DNA of 64,000 bases from Thalassospira mesophila (GCF_002115755.1 NZ_JFKA01000005.1:1-64000), one strand, 5' to 3'; counted from the first letter of the stretch, positions 1 through 9,469 are shown. The notes: generated by a model not told the origin, from the letters alone. Program-made: numbers and translations.

Positions 1-28
1 TTTGCTCTACCAACTGAGCTATGCCGGA
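1..28 (-). tRNA. 5' part of a tRNA, probably tRNA-Asn (cut by window edge)
   Basis: The complement of these bases gives a 5' acceptor strand TCCGGCA, a D-stem/loop GCTCAGTTGGTAGAGC and the start of the anticodon stem. The anticodon lies outside the window. Asn is suggested only by the acceptor sequence and by the common Asn-Cys tRNA pairing in alphaproteobacteria; the identity is an inference. It lies four bases upstream of the CCA end of tRNA-Cys only in genome coordinates: both are read leftward, with tRNA-Cys transcribed first. Confidence 0.75.
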
Positions 29-32
29 TTAG

Positions 33-106
33 TGGAGGCGCGAGCCGGAATCGAACCGGCGTGCAAGGATTTGCAGTCCTCTGCGTAACCACTCCGCCAT
101 CGCGCC
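33..106 (-). tRNA. tRNA-Cys (GCA anticodon)
   Basis: The complement folds as a full cloverleaf: acceptor GGCGCGA pairs with TCGCGCC, D-arm GCGG..CGC, anticodon arm GAGGA-CTGCAAA-TCCTT with anticodon GCA, T-arm GCCGG-TTCGATT-CCGGC, discriminator T and an encoded CCA end. The length is 74 nt including CCA. It is transcribed leftward towards the second tRNA. Confidence 0.96.
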
Positions 107-208
107 AGCGCGTCGGCAGGGCGGTGTATAGCCCCTAGGAATGCAGGCCGTCAAGCACCCAATTTTACATTTTTCATACAATGGCTTGAAATATGCTTCA
201 AATACAGG

Positions 209-237
209 CCCGCCGCCAGTTTGATGCTGGCGGCGGG
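209..237 (-). terminator. Hairpin behind the chemoreceptor gene
   Basis: An 11-bp GC-rich perfect stem (CCCGCCGCCAG with its complement, 7-nt loop) lies 26 bases past the stop codon of the leftward chemoreceptor gene. The following T-rich run on the minus strand is weak, so this may be a poor intrinsic terminator or a 3'-end stabiliser. Confidence 0.6.
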
Positions 238-262
238 GATAGAGGGTATGCCGGAACGGCGG

Positions 263-2701
263 TTATCCCCGGAACTGGGGTTGGCGCTGTAACCATGGGC
301 GCAGGATTTTTTCGCGATCCGCCGAGGGACCGAAATTCAGGTTGGCAATATCACCGCCGCTGTTTTCGGCCTCGAATGACAATGTGATGTTCGGGCCATC
401 AACGCGAATGGTACCACGCGCGCCACGAGAAATGCCTTTTTGCAGTTTCACTTTGCAGCCGCCTAGCGACAAATCAAGGGTTTTGCCACTTATCGTTTCG
501 CCGTTTACCGTGATCTGGATTTTGGTTTCAATTGCAAACCGGGGATCACGGCGACGGTTAACTTCCGGCGTTGCAGTTCGAACAATCCGCACCAGGGTGG
601 CCCGCAGTTCGGCAATGCTGGAATCGACCTCGGATGCGATTTTGTTCATGTTTTCGGCACGTTCCAGGTTGCTGTCGGCTTCCTGGGCCACATCGGAGAT
701 TTTTTCTGTTACCTCGTTCGAGGCCGTTGCCGTTTCAATCACGTTACGGGCAATTTCCTGGGTGGCGCTGTCTTGCTGATGCACGGATGTGGCAACATTT
801 GATGCCACCTGGTCAATACGGCGGATGTTTTCGCTCATATGTTGCACGGTTGACACGACCGAGCCGGTAACCTGCTGGATATCGCCAATTTGCCGTGTGA
901 TTTCCTCGGTCGAGCGGGCGGTCTGATTGGCGAGGTTTTTAACTTCCTGGGCAACCACGGCAAAACCTTTGCCGGCATCGCCGGCACGGGCGGCTTCAAT
1001 CGTTGCATTCAGGGCTAAAAGGTTGGTCTGGGCGGCGATATCGGCAATCAGTTCGGCAACCTCGCCAATCCGGTCAACACTGTCTTTTAGAGACAAAACA
1101 GTCCGTTCGGCCTCAACACCTGATGCGTTGGCTTCGGTTGTGATCGCGGTTGCTTCTTCGATCTGGCGCGAGATTTCGCGAATGGAGGCGGCAAGTTCTT
1201 CAGATGCGCCAGATACGGTTTCGGCATTGGCAAGGGCTTCGTGGGCGGCCGCTGCAACGCTTTCAGAATTGGTTGAAACCCGCTGCGAAGACGACGCCAT
1301 ATCGCTGGCCGATGAATTAAGCCGCGCTGTTTGATCAATGATCGCTTCAACAACAATCTGCAATTCACGCTCGACCGTTTCAGCGAGGTTTTGCAGCGCA
1401 TTGACGCGCAAGGCGGCGGCCTTTTCCTCGTTTTGCTGACGCTCCAGTGCGGCATAGGCCAGCTTGGCATGCAGCGCGCGCAATTGCTGGGTTGCGGGTT
1501 TGAAATCCGGCACTGTTGGTAATTCGATGTCGTGGGACAGGTCGTTATGGGCAATGGCCTCGAAATGATCTTCCATGCGCAGCAAAGGCATGCGCAATTT
1601 GCGAATCATCAAAGCCCCGTAAAGAAGTGTCAGGCCGATTGCCGCAGCGATAATGATCAGGTTTACGGTAATTGCTGTATAAAAATTGGCTTCCGCGGCA
1701 CCAACCCGTTCTTCCGTCAGCTCTGTTTGCATATGGGCAAGCTCGCCCAGCGCCGATGTTAGTGGATCAATGGTTTGATAAAGCTGCTGTTCAACGATTG
1801 TTTTCAGCTTTGCTTTGTCTTTGGCGCGAAATGCGGATTCAAGATTGGCACTCAACGCGTCTGCCGACGTCATCATCGCGCGAATTTGTTCGAGAATTTT
1901 TTGTTCTCGCGAGTTTAAATCTTCGGTCGGGTAGTTGGCAATATTGGCGTGGATTCGCTTTTGCGCTGTCGTAATGCCCGAAAGCCCGGCGTCCCAGTCA
2001 AAGTTGCCATTATTCACCTTATGCGCGGCATCAACGATAAAAACGGCATAGTCATCCGACACTTCTTTCAAAAGATTAAGCGGCTTGACCCGTTTTTCAT
2101 AAACGTTGACCAGATGATTTTCGGTGTTTTGCTCCGCCCAAATGCCAAAGCCACCAATGACGACCATCAAAATAATCATTGAACCAAAAGCCAGGGTCAG
2201 GCTGCCGCGAATCCCCGAAACGAAATTTCGTACCGAAGCACCAAAACCGGTTTTGATTATTTGTCCATCGTCCAGCCTATGACCGGACGCCGTACCATTG
2301 CGCATATCGGCATAGGTTTGTTCGGCTTCGCGTTTTTCCTTGGCGGTTGGCTTGGTGCGGATCGAGATGAAGCCGGCAATTTTGCCTTCCTCGATGACGG
2401 GGGTAACGTTGGCCCGCACCCAGTAATGGTCGCCATTTTTGCGTCTGTTTTTCACCAGCCCCTGCCATGGGCGGCCCGCCTTTATGGTTTTCCACAAGTC
2501 GGCAAAGGCCTCTTTGGGCATGTCGCGATGGCGGACAATATTATGTGCAGATCCAATCAGTTCGCTTTCTTCAAAACCACTGATCTTGATGAATTCTCTA
2601 TTGGCAAAATCAATTTTGCCACCGATATCGGTCCGGGAGACAAGAATACTGTTGTCTTCCATTTCGATTTCGCGGTTTGTAACCGGCCCCGTGTCCCGCA
2701 T
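263..2701 (-). CDS. PAS-HAMP-MCP chemoreceptor with C-terminal PilZ domain
   Basis: Methyl-accepting chemotaxis protein, 812 aa from the chosen start. Visible order: Aer-like PAS domain (about 17-120, with a GFEESELIG stretch and a [14 protein letters not shown] region), TM helix about 167-190, helical periplasmic part, TM helix about 344-366, HAMP, long coiled-coil signalling tip containing [16 protein letters not shown], then a PilZ domain in the last 90 residues (RRRDPR followed by DLSLGG, the c-di-GMP-binding pattern). The family couples a sensed signal, here probably redox or energy state through PAS, to CheA. PilZ implies c-di-GMP input, known for some Azospirillum receptors. The reading frame is open for 63 more codons upstream (to 2890), but the ATG at 2701 is preceded by AGAGGGG and the PAS domain begins shortly after it. 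A hairpin at 209-237 follows the stop. Confidence 0.93.
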   Translation of the reverse strand: MRDTGPVTNREIEMEDNSILVSRTDIGGKIDFANREFIKISGFEESELIGSAHNIVRHRDMPKEAFADLWKTIKAGRPWQGLVKNRRKNGDHYWVRANVTPVIEEGKIAGFISIRTKPTAKEKREAEQTYADMRNGTASGHRLDDGQIIKTGFGASVRNFVSGIRGSLTLAFGSMIILMVVIGGFGIWAEQNTENHLVNVYEKRVKPLNLLKEVSDDYAVFIVDAAHKVNNGNFDWDAGLSGITTAQKRIHANIANYPTEDLNSREQKILEQIRAMMTSADALSANLESAFRAKDKAKLKTIVEQQLYQTIDPLTSALGELAHMQTELTEERVGAAEANFYTAITVNLIIIAAAIGLTLLYGALMIRKLRMPLLRMEDHFEAIAHNDLSHDIELPTVPDFKPATQQLRALHAKLAYAALERQQNEEKAAALRVNALQNLAETVERELQIVVEAIIDQTARLNSSASDMASSSQRVSTNSESVAAAAHEALANAETVSGASEELAASIREISRQIEEATAITTEANASGVEAERTVLSLKDSVDRIGEVAELIADIAAQTNLLALNATIEAARAGDAGKGFAVVAQEVKNLANQTARSTEEITRQIGDIQQVTGSVVSTVQHMSENIRRIDQVASNVATSVHQQDSATQEIARNVIETATASNEVTEKISDVAQEADSNLERAENMNKIASEVDSSIAELRATLVRIVRTATPEVNRRRDPRFAIETKIQITVNGETISGKTLDLSLGGCKVKLQKGISRGARGTIRVDGPNITLSFEAENSGGDIANLNFGPSADREKILRPWLQRQPQFRG

Positions 2702-3307
2702 GGTCCCCTCTGGTGTTGCTGGCGTTACGCAATTTATGCAGTTGTTGCTAATACGCAGATACAACGCGGAAAAGTTTGATATATCTTTGTATGTAGAGAT
2801 AAAATCAATTGTGTTATTGATGCTATCCATTGGTATTATAAATAGCAAGTTCTCTGGATGGTTGAAATTGCGTCTGCCAATGGTCCCCAATATTTAACGG
2901 GCACAATTAATGCATCCCGTTTGTCGTTCAACCATAAGATCATACTTAAATTGGCACCAATTACCAACGGCGATCTCGGGACGATAGCCCGTTGGTAATC
3001 TGATTTGGCTGTGATGCGCTCAGGGCAGGTTTTTTTGTGGGGAGGGTGTGTTTTTGTGGGCACAGGCCGCATTGCCTGCATTTGGGGGCTGGCTGTGAAA
3101 ATATCGCGTTAAGTGATTATCCCGGGTGGCTAAGGGTGTAATTTGGCGAAAAACATGCCAATAAATACATTCAGTAACGGATGTGCTGATTTCCAATGTT
3201 GTCAGGGGCACGCAGGCTGATTATAAACAGGACACCTCATCTGGCTCCCGGGCTTTATTCGTCGCGGGGGTTTATAGTGCATTTCTTGCGGGAATTTCAG
3301 GTCAGAC
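2702..3307. other. 606-bp divergent intergenic region
   Basis: This region separates the leftward chemoreceptor from the rightward PCMT-like gene. Short frames here have no recognisable protein similarity and I do not call them. It contains a long inverted repeat (2960-2999, listed separately) and a G/T-rich stretch near 3028-3062. Promoters for both flanking genes should lie here; I could not assign convincing -35/-10 pairs. Confidence 0.6.
2960..2999. repeat. Inverted repeat, 11-bp arms
   Basis: ATTACCAACGG at 2960-2970 is perfectly complementary to CCGTTGGTAAT at 2989-2999, with an 18-nt loop. No T-run follows on either strand, so it is not an obvious intrinsic terminator. It lies in the divergent region upstream of the chemoreceptor and could be a structured leader or a protein site. 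Confidence 0.6.
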
Positions 3308-3964
3308 ATGATGGATTATCAAATCGCGCGCCACAACATGGTGGAAAATCAGGTTCGTGCCAACAAGGTCACCGATCCTTTGGTCATCGCGGCGATGGAA
3401 GAAGTCCCGCGCGAACTGTTTTTACCGGAAAGCAAGCGTGGCATCGCCTATACGGATGAAGACATTGCCATTGGTAATGGTCGTTATGCCATCGAACCGA
3501 TGGTCATTGCCCGTTTGATGCAAATCGGCGAAATCGCCCAAACCGACGTCGCACTGATTGTCGGGGCAGGGTATGGTTACGCCAGTGCCCTTGTTTCGCG
3601 AGTAGCAGAAACGGTTGTTGCTGTTGAAAGTGACCCGGTCATTGCGCAGGCCGCCGAAAAAATTATGCAGCAAAACAATTACGACAACGTCATCGTTGTT
3701 GAAGGTGATGCCGTGACCGGTTACGCAAAACAGTCACCTTATAATATTATTATGTTTGATGGCGCAGTTGCCGAAGTTCCCCAGGCCATTCTGGCCCAGC
3801 TTGCCGAAGGCGGCCGGTTGCTCGCAGTGGTGCGCGAAGAAGGCAAGGTTGGCATTGCGCGTCTGTATGAGCGCGAACATGGTGTCATCGGGCACCGTGA
3901 TCTGTTTGATGCCTATGTTCCTTATTTGCCAGGTTTCGAACCAATAGAAAGTTTTGTATTTTGA
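3308..3964 (+). CDS. PCMT-like SAM-dependent methyltransferase, divergent paralogue
   Basis: 218 aa, with the overall layout of protein-L-isoaspartate O-methyltransferase: the N-terminal helices (NMVENQVRANKVTDPLVIAAM) and 'VPRELFLPE' match the family. The functional motifs differ, though. The SAM motif I reads VGAGYGYASA rather than VGTGSGYQAA, and the substrate loop usually TxSQP reads RYAIEP. A canonical Pcm is encoded at 28157 in this same window, so isoaspartate repair is probably not this gene's job. It lies upstream of a rhodanese gene and a tolC gene. A second ATG follows immediately (3311) and either could be used. The real substrate is unknown. Confidence 0.85.
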   Translation: MMDYQIARHNMVENQVRANKVTDPLVIAAMEEVPRELFLPESKRGIAYTDEDIAIGNGRYAIEPMVIARLMQIGEIAQTDVALIVGAGYGYASALVSRVAETVVAVESDPVIAQAAEKIMQQNNYDNVIVVEGDAVTGYAKQSPYNIIMFDGAVAEVPQAILAQLAEGGRLLAVVREEGKVGIARLYEREHGVIGHRDLFDAYVPYLPGFEPIESFVF

Positions 3965-4056
3965 TTTAAACAATAATTGCGGATCTGATGTCGGGGGTAC
4001 GATATTGGAACGCATCGTTGTGTTAATCGCTGTTGCAAGGTCTGGTTCAATTGGAC

Positions 4057-4380
4057 ATGGTTCGGGAAATTTCATGTGAAGACGTCGCGCGGATGATAAA
4101 AACATCTGCGCCGTTAACCGTGATAGACGTGCGAGAAGCCTGGGAAGTGGAAATTTGCGCCATTAATGGCGCTGTCCATATTCCGCTTGGCGATATTGCG
4201 CAACGGATCGATGAAATTGATACCGGCAAACCGGTGGCAGTTTTGTGCCATCATGGTGTTCGAAGTCGCCACGCCGCCATGTTTTTGATGTCACGCGGGG
4301 TTCAAGACGTTTTTAATATCGTCGGTGGTATTGATTTGTGGGCTATCGATATCGCGCCAGAAATGGCACGATACGAATGA
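4057..4380 (+). CDS. Single-domain rhodanese-like protein
   Basis: 107 aa covering one rhodanese fold: strand VTVIDVRE-type start (TVIDVREAWE), HIPLG loop, and active-site loop CHHGVRS with catalytic Cys64, followed by 'GGIDLWA'. Rhodaneses transfer sulfane sulfur; small single-domain forms often have unassigned acceptors. The frame can be extended to a TTG at 4033, but that start lacks a ribosome-binding site and the ATG at 4057 fits the family's usual N-terminus. It follows the PCMT-like gene by about 90 bases and precedes tolC, probably as a loose co-transcribed pair. Confidence 0.88.
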   Translation: MVREISCEDVARMIKTSAPLTVIDVREAWEVEICAINGAVHIPLGDIAQRIDEIDTGKPVAVLCHHGVRSRHAAMFLMSRGVQDVFNIVGGIDLWAIDIAPEMARYE

Positions 4381-4531
4381 TGGAATTGAACTAATTCGGC
4401 TAATATAAGGGACTGAGGGCACTTTTTGCTTTCAACGGGCTCTTTTTTTAGACATTTTTAGTAGCAACGTTACCATATCGGAACTGCGCTGGGGTCGGGA
4501 CTTGGTGTAGGACTTTGACAAGGGTGTATAA

Positions 4532-5890
4532 ATGATAAAACGGTTCTTGCTGACCTGCAGTATTCTGGCGACCGCCGGAATTGTTTCTGCCGGGGCGTCT
4601 GCGGAAACCCTCGAAGATGCGTTAGCCAAAGCATATCAGAGCAACCCGACCCTCGAAGCTGGACGGGCTCAACTGCGTGCAACGGACGAGCAAATTTCTC
4701 AGGCATTGTCGAATTGGCGTCCCACTGTTCAGCTGAACGGTAGTGCCGGTATTCGCAAGCTTGACGTTGATACCAATCAGGCATCAACAACCCGCGATAC
4801 CACGCTTAATCCTTATGAAGTCGGATTGAATGTCAGCCAGCCGCTTTATCGTGGTGGCCGAACTGAAGCCCAGACCGAACGTGCCGACGCACAAATCAAA
4901 TCACAGCGTGCGGCTTTGCGCTCAAGCGAGCAGAACGTATTTCTGAACGTTGCCACGGCATATTTCAACGTTTTGCGTGATACGGCTGTTGTGGAACTGA
5001 ACCAGAACAACATTCGTGTTCTCGAACGTCAGCTTGAAGCCACCCGTGACCGCTTTTCCGTGGGTGAAGTAACCCGTACTGACGTATCGCAGGGTGAAGC
5101 CCGTTTGGCTGGTGCCAAGGCTGACCTGATTGCAGCGCAGGGTACATTGGCCAACACGCGTGCGGTCTACGAACGTCTGGTTGGCAATGCACCGGCTGAT
5201 CTTAAAATTCCTGATCCGCTGGGCGGGCTTCCGACCGGTGTCAAACAGGTTGTTGAAACAGCAAGTGCGCAGCATCCTGATGTGTTGCAGGCGCAGTATT
5301 CTGAAGATGCAGCCAATGATGACATCCGGCTGAACGAAGGCGTTTTGTACCCGGTCGTTAGCCTGACGGCAGGCGTTTCGCGCAGCAGCGAAGCCAGCGC
5401 CGAGGATACCACTACCGATACGGCCGAAGTTTTGGCCGAGGTAACGGTGCCGATCTATCAAAAGGGTGCTGAATATTCCAGTATTCGTGCGGCTAAACAG
5501 TCTGCTAGTCAGGCGCGCATGATTGTTGACCAGACCCGTCGTGAAGTGATCGAAAGTGCAACCAGTGCCTGGGAAAATCTGGTAACAGCACGGGCCAGCA
5601 TCGAAAGCCAGCAGGCTGAAGTTTCTGCTGCTGAAGTCGCCCTTGATGGCGTTCAGCGGGAAGCATCGGTTGGCTCGCGGACGGTTCTGGACGTTCTTGA
5701 CCAGGAACAGGAACTGTTACAGGCGCGTGTGTCGCTGGTGCAGTCTCGCCGGGATGCCGCTGTTGCGGAATTTCAGGTGAAGGCCGCAATCGGTGCATTG
5801 AATGCCCAGGTTCTGGGGCTGCCGGTTGATATTTACGATGTCGAACAGAACTATAATAAAGTTAAGGATCAATTGTGGGGATCTGATTGA
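4532..5890 (+). CDS. tolC: TolC-family outer-membrane efflux/secretion channel
   Basis: 452 aa. A signal peptide (MIKRFLL...) ends at ASA, residue 24, followed by the typical TolC start ETLEDALAKAYQSNPTL. Two long helical repeats carry the family hallmarks: 'NEVGLNVSQPLYRGGRT'-like segment (here PYEVGLNVSQPLYRGG, near residue 95-110) and the second-half VTVPIYQKGAEYSS and SVGSRTVLDVLDQEQEL. TolC trimers form the outer-membrane duct of tripartite drug efflux pumps and type I secretion. No inner-membrane pump genes are adjacent, so it probably serves several partners. Its position upstream of popZ and valS is a common alphaproteobacterial arrangement. Confidence 0.95.
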   Translation: MIKRFLLTCSILATAGIVSAGASAETLEDALAKAYQSNPTLEAGRAQLRATDEQISQALSNWRPTVQLNGSAGIRKLDVDTNQASTTRDTTLNPYEVGLNVSQPLYRGGRTEAQTERADAQIKSQRAALRSSEQNVFLNVATAYFNVLRDTAVVELNQNNIRVLERQLEATRDRFSVGEVTRTDVSQGEARLAGAKADLIAAQGTLANTRAVYERLVGNAPADLKIPDPLGGLPTGVKQVVETASAQHPDVLQAQYSEDAANDDIRLNEGVLYPVVSLTAGVSRSSEASAEDTTTDTAEVLAEVTVPIYQKGAEYSSIRAAKQSASQARMIVDQTRREVIESATSAWENLVTARASIESQQAEVSAAEVALDGVQREASVGSRTVLDVLDQEQELLQARVSLVQSRRDAAVAEFQVKAAIGALNAQVLGLPVDIYDVEQNYNKVKDQLWGSD

Positions 5891-5906
5891 TCTGGAAGTG
5901 CCAACA

Positions 5907-5931
5907 CCGGCCCCGAACGGGAAGGGGTCGG
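5907..5931 (+). other. Stem-loop between tolC and popZ
   Basis: CCGGCCCC pairs with GGGGTCGG (one G-U pair, 9-nt loop) 16 bases after the tolC stop. No U-tract follows, so it is more likely an intercistronic stabiliser or a weak terminator. Confidence 0.4.
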
Positions 5932-5982
5932 ATAATCGACCGGACCAGTTCGGTGATTATTTTTTAGCGCGGAAGAAAACCA

Positions 5983-6651
5983 ATGAGTGACGGGCAACAG
6001 GAACCTTCGATGGAGGACATCCTTCAGTCCATTCGCAAAATTCTTGCGGATGAAGGTGAGGATGACAAAAAGGAACCGGCAAAACCAAAGCCGGCCCCGG
6101 CCCCGGTGCCTGAACCTGAACCAGAGGTTTTTGACGAGCCGGAAGACGATTTTGACGAACTGGTGCTGGAAGATGAGCCCGAAGAGCTGGAGCTTGAGGA
6201 CGAAGAACCGGAACTTCTTGATCTTGACGATGAAGAAGAACTGGAACTTGAGCCCGAGCCTGCGGGCATGGACCTTGACGACATGCTTGATTTTGACGAG
6301 CAGGTTGAAGAAGAACCGGAACCCGAACCAGAGCCGGAACCGGTTTATGAAAAGCCACGTCAGCCTGTGCCTGCTTTTTATGAAGAAGAAGATGATGACG
6401 AACCTGCCCTGATTTCAGGACAGACGGAATCTTCGGCTTCGGGCAGCATGACCGAACTGGCCCAGGCCGTTGCGCGCAAGCGTGCGATCGGGCTGGGGAT
6501 CAATGCCGGTCACGCCACGCTTGAAGATCTGGTGCGCGACATGTTGCGCCCGATCCTGAAAGAGTGGCTGGACGAGAATTTGCCCTATATGATCGAACGC
6601 CTTGTGAAAAAGGAAATCGAGCGGATTGTCAGCCGCGCCGAAGACCTCTAG
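5983..6651 (+). CDS. popZ: PopZ, cell-pole organising protein (DUF2497)
   Basis: 222 aa. The N-terminal helix EPSMEDILQSIRKILADE (residues 7-24) and the C-terminal region LEDLVRDMLRPILKEWLDE...ERLVKKEIERIV (about 184-218) are the two conserved PopZ modules. They are separated by a Pro/Glu/Asp-rich, low-complexity linker of about 135 residues with an EPEPEPEPEP run. In Caulobacter PopZ self-assembles at the pole, anchors ParB-parS through its N-terminal helix and concentrates signalling proteins; the acidic linker tunes the condensate. The order popZ-valS is the same as in Caulobacter. The start has GGAAG upstream. Confidence 0.94.
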   Translation: MSDGQQEPSMEDILQSIRKILADEGEDDKKEPAKPKPAPAPVPEPEPEVFDEPEDDFDELVLEDEPEELELEDEEPELLDLDDEEELELEPEPAGMDLDDMLDFDEQVEEEPEPEPEPEPVYEKPRQPVPAFYEEEDDDEPALISGQTESSASGSMTELAQAVARKRAIGLGINAGHATLEDLVRDMLRPILKEWLDENLPYMIERLVKKEIERIVSRAEDL

Positions 6652-6672
6652 GCGAGCCGATTAGCAACAATC

Positions 6673-6706
6673 AGCGGCGCGCCTTTCGGTGCGCCGCTTT
6701 TTTTTC
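6673..6706 (+). terminator. Intrinsic terminator after popZ
   Basis: An 11-bp stem AGCGGCGCGCC / GGTGCGCCGCT (one G-U pair) with loop TTTC is followed by eight T residues. It sits between popZ and valS, so valS probably has its own promoter or depends on read-through. Confidence 0.92.
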
Positions 6707-6742
6707 TTTTATCGATAAAACCCGCAGCGGATCAGAAAGACG

Positions 6743-9409
6743 ATGTTGGATAAAACCTACAACCCGACCGACGTGGAAAACAAACTCTACGAAAAATGGG
6801 AAAAATCCGGAGCCTTTGCCGCCCATCCGGAAAGCAAAGAAAATCCCTATGTCATTATGATGCCGCCGCCCAACGTGACCGGCAGCCTGCATATGGGCCA
6901 TGCTTTGACCTTTACCTTGCAGGACATTCTGGTGCGTTATAACCGCATGACCGGCAAGGATACCCTGTGGCAGCCGGGCACGGACCATGCCGGTATTGCG
7001 ACCCAGATGGTGGTGGAACGTCAGCTTGGCGCCCAAAATGTGACCCGTCACGATCTGGGCCGCGAAAAGTTCGTCGAAAAAGTCTGGGAATGGAAAGAAG
7101 AATCGGGCGGTACCATTACCAATCAGCTGCGCCGTCTGGGCACATCACCCGATTGGCCGCGCGAACGCTTTACGATGGATGAAGGCCTGTCGTCTGCTGT
7201 GCGCAAGGTATTTGTCACCCTGCACAAACAAGGGCTGATTTACCGCGACAAGCGACTGGTCAATTGGGACCCGAAACTTCTGACCGCAATTTCAGACCTG
7301 GAAGTGGTGCAAAAAGAGGTCAAAGGCCATTACTGGCATTTCAAATACCCGATTGAAGGCCGCGAAGGCGAATTTATTACCGTGGCCACCACGCGCCCGG
7401 AAACCATGCTGGGCGATACGGCCGTTGCGGTTCATCCCGATGATGAACGCTATCAGGATCTGATTGGCAAATATTGTATTTTGCCAATCGTGGGCCGTCG
7501 TATCCGCATTGTTGCCGACGAATATGCCGACCCGGAAAAGGGTTCAGGTGCGGTTAAAATTACCCCGGCGCATGATTTTAACGACTTTGAAGTCGGCAAG
7601 CGTCACGACCTTGAAAAAATCAACATTCTTGATGATCACGCCTGCATTAACGACACCGCGCCCGAAGAATATCGCGGGCTTGACCGGTTTAAGGTGCGCG
7701 ACCTGATCATTGCCCGGATGGATGAATTTGGTCTGTTGGAAAAGATCGAAGACACCGTTCATATGGTGCCCTATGGCGACCGCTCAAATGTTGTGATCGA
7801 ACCCTATTTGACCGATCAGTGGTTTGTGAACGCCGAGGTATTGGCGAAACCGGCGTCCGAAGCAGTTGAAGATGGTCGCATCCGATTTGTGCCGAAAAAC
7901 TGGGAAAACACCTATTTTGAATGGATGCGCAACATCCAGCCCTGGTGTATTTCGCGTCAATTGTGGTGGGGCCATCGCATCCCGGCGTGGTTTGGTCCGG
8001 ATGGCACCTTCTTTGTTGAAGAAACAGAAGAAGAAGCCATTGCAGCAGCCAAAGCCCACTATGGCAAGGATGTTGAACTTAATCAGGAAACCGATGTTCT
8101 TGATACGTGGTTTTCATCCGCCTTGTGGCCGTTTTCGACCCTGGGCTGGCCGGAACAAACGGCAGAACTTGGAAAATATTATCCGGGTGATGTGCTGGTT
8201 ACCGGCTTTGACATTATTTTCTTCTGGGTTGCCCGCATGATTATGATGGGCATGCATTTTATGGACGGGCAGGTACCGTTTCGTGATGTGTATATCCATG
8301 CTCTGGTGCGTGATGAAAACGGCCAGAAAATGTCCAAGTCCAAGGGCAACGTCATCGACCCGCTGGACCTTATTTCCGAATATGGCTGTGATGCGCTGCG
8401 CATGACGCTAACCGCGTTGGCCGCACAGGGACGCGACATTAAACTTGCGGCGTCGCGGGTTGAAGGCTATCGCAATTTCGCGACCAAAATCTGGAACGCT
8501 GCGCGTTTCTGCGAAATGAACGAATGCAATGTCATAGACGGTTTTGATCCCAAATCGGTTAAAACAACCCTGAACCGCTGGATTGTGGGCAAGGTTGCCG
8601 AAGCGGCGAAAACTGTTTCCGGCTCGATTGAAAACTACCGTTTCAATGATGCCGCGGCCGGTGCCTACCAGTTTGTTTGGGGCACCTTCTGTGACTGGTA
8701 TCTGGAATTGGCAAAGCCTGTATTCATGGGCGATGACGCCGATGCCAAAGCCGAAACACGTGCCACGGCGGCCTGGGTTTTTGATCAAATATTGCTGATC
8801 TTGCATCCGGTGATGCCGTTTATCACCGAAGAATTGTGGGCGCAAACCAGTGAGAAACACACCGGATTGCTGATGGCGCAAGCCTGGCCCGCACTGGCCG
8901 ATGATTTGATCGATACCGGCGTCGAAGCCGAAATGGATCTGGCCTTGCGCCTGATTGGCAATATTCGCGGTGTGCGTTCGGAAATGAATGTACCGCCGTC
9001 GGCAGAAGTGCCGATTTATCTGGTCGATGCCACCGATGCCATGAAAGCAGCGATTGCCGCACAGGAAGCCCAGGTAAAACGGTTGGCCCGTGTTGCCGTA
9101 ATCGAGTTTATCGGGGCGGACCGGGTGGAATCTGTTGCCAAGGGTGCGATCCAGACTGTGGTGGATGGTGTACCGGTATTTGTTTCTGTGGCCGATTTCA
9201 TTGACATTGCGGCTGAAAAGGCGCGACTGGAAAAAGAAATCGACAAGATCGGCAAATATATCAAGGCGCAGGAAGGCAAACTGTCAAATGAACGATTTGT
9301 CAGCCGTGCCCCTGAAGAAATTGTTGCAGCGGAAAAAGCCAAACTGGCCGATGCCCGTGATACGCTGACCAAGCTGCAGGAAGGTTTTGACCGCATTGCC
9401 GCCATGTAA
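6743..9409 (+). CDS. valS: Valyl-tRNA synthetase
   Basis: 888 aa, full length for the bacterial enzyme. Class I signatures: HMGH at residues 50-53 in PPPNVTGSLHMGHAL and KMSKSKGNVIDPLD near residue 529. The editing (CP1) domain carries TTRPETMLGDTAVAVHP, and the C-terminal coiled coil ends with EKARLEKEIDKIGKYI. It charges tRNA-Val in the cytoplasm and edits mischarged threonine. The gene is preceded by the popZ terminator and followed by its own hairpin terminator, so it is probably monocistronic. Confidence 0.98.
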   Translation: MLDKTYNPTDVENKLYEKWEKSGAFAAHPESKENPYVIMMPPPNVTGSLHMGHALTFTLQDILVRYNRMTGKDTLWQPGTDHAGIATQMVVERQLGAQNVTRHDLGREKFVEKVWEWKEESGGTITNQLRRLGTSPDWPRERFTMDEGLSSAVRKVFVTLHKQGLIYRDKRLVNWDPKLLTAISDLEVVQKEVKGHYWHFKYPIEGREGEFITVATTRPETMLGDTAVAVHPDDERYQDLIGKYCILPIVGRRIRIVADEYADPEKGSGAVKITPAHDFNDFEVGKRHDLEKINILDDHACINDTAPEEYRGLDRFKVRDLIIARMDEFGLLEKIEDTVHMVPYGDRSNVVIEPYLTDQWFVNAEVLAKPASEAVEDGRIRFVPKNWENTYFEWMRNIQPWCISRQLWWGHRIPAWFGPDGTFFVEETEEEAIAAAKAHYGKDVELNQETDVLDTWFSSALWPFSTLGWPEQTAELGKYYPGDVLVTGFDIIFFWVARMIMMGMHFMDGQVPFRDVYIHALVRDENGQKMSKSKGNVIDPLDLISEYGCDALRMTLTALAAQGRDIKLAASRVEGYRNFATKIWNAARFCEMNECNVIDGFDPKSVKTTLNRWIVGKVAEAAKTVSGSIENYRFNDAAAGAYQFVWGTFCDWYLELAKPVFMGDDADAKAETRATAAWVFDQILLILHPVMPFITEELWAQTSEKHTGLLMAQAWPALADDLIDTGVEAEMDLALRLIGNIRGVRSEMNVPPSAEVPIYLVDATDAMKAAIAAQEAQVKRLARVAVIEFIGADRVESVAKGAIQTVVDGVPVFVSVADFIDIAAEKARLEKEIDKIGKYIKAQEGKLSNERFVSRAPEEIVAAEKAKLADARDTLTKLQEGFDRIAAM

Positions 9410-9438
9410 GGTTGTGCGACGTTAACGCTGATCGAACA

Positions 9439-9469
9439 GGGGATGTGGCAAAAGCTGCATCCCCTTTTT
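9439..9469 (+). terminator. Intrinsic terminator after valS
   Basis: GGGGATGTGGC pairs with GCTGCATCCCC (two G-U pairs) around an AAAA loop, followed by TTTTT, 30 bases after the valS stop. Confidence 0.88.

Noticed and set aside
2702..2890. N-terminal extension of the chemoreceptor to ATG 2890
   Set aside because: The extension precedes the PAS domain with no family match; AGAGGGG sits before ATG 2701.
2836..3211. Small minus-strand frames in the chemoreceptor upstream region
   Set aside because: No ribosome-binding site, no similarity and odd composition; treated as chance frames.
6024..6284. Serine-rich minus-strand frame inside popZ
   Set aside because: An artefact of reading the Glu/Asp-codon-rich linker backwards.
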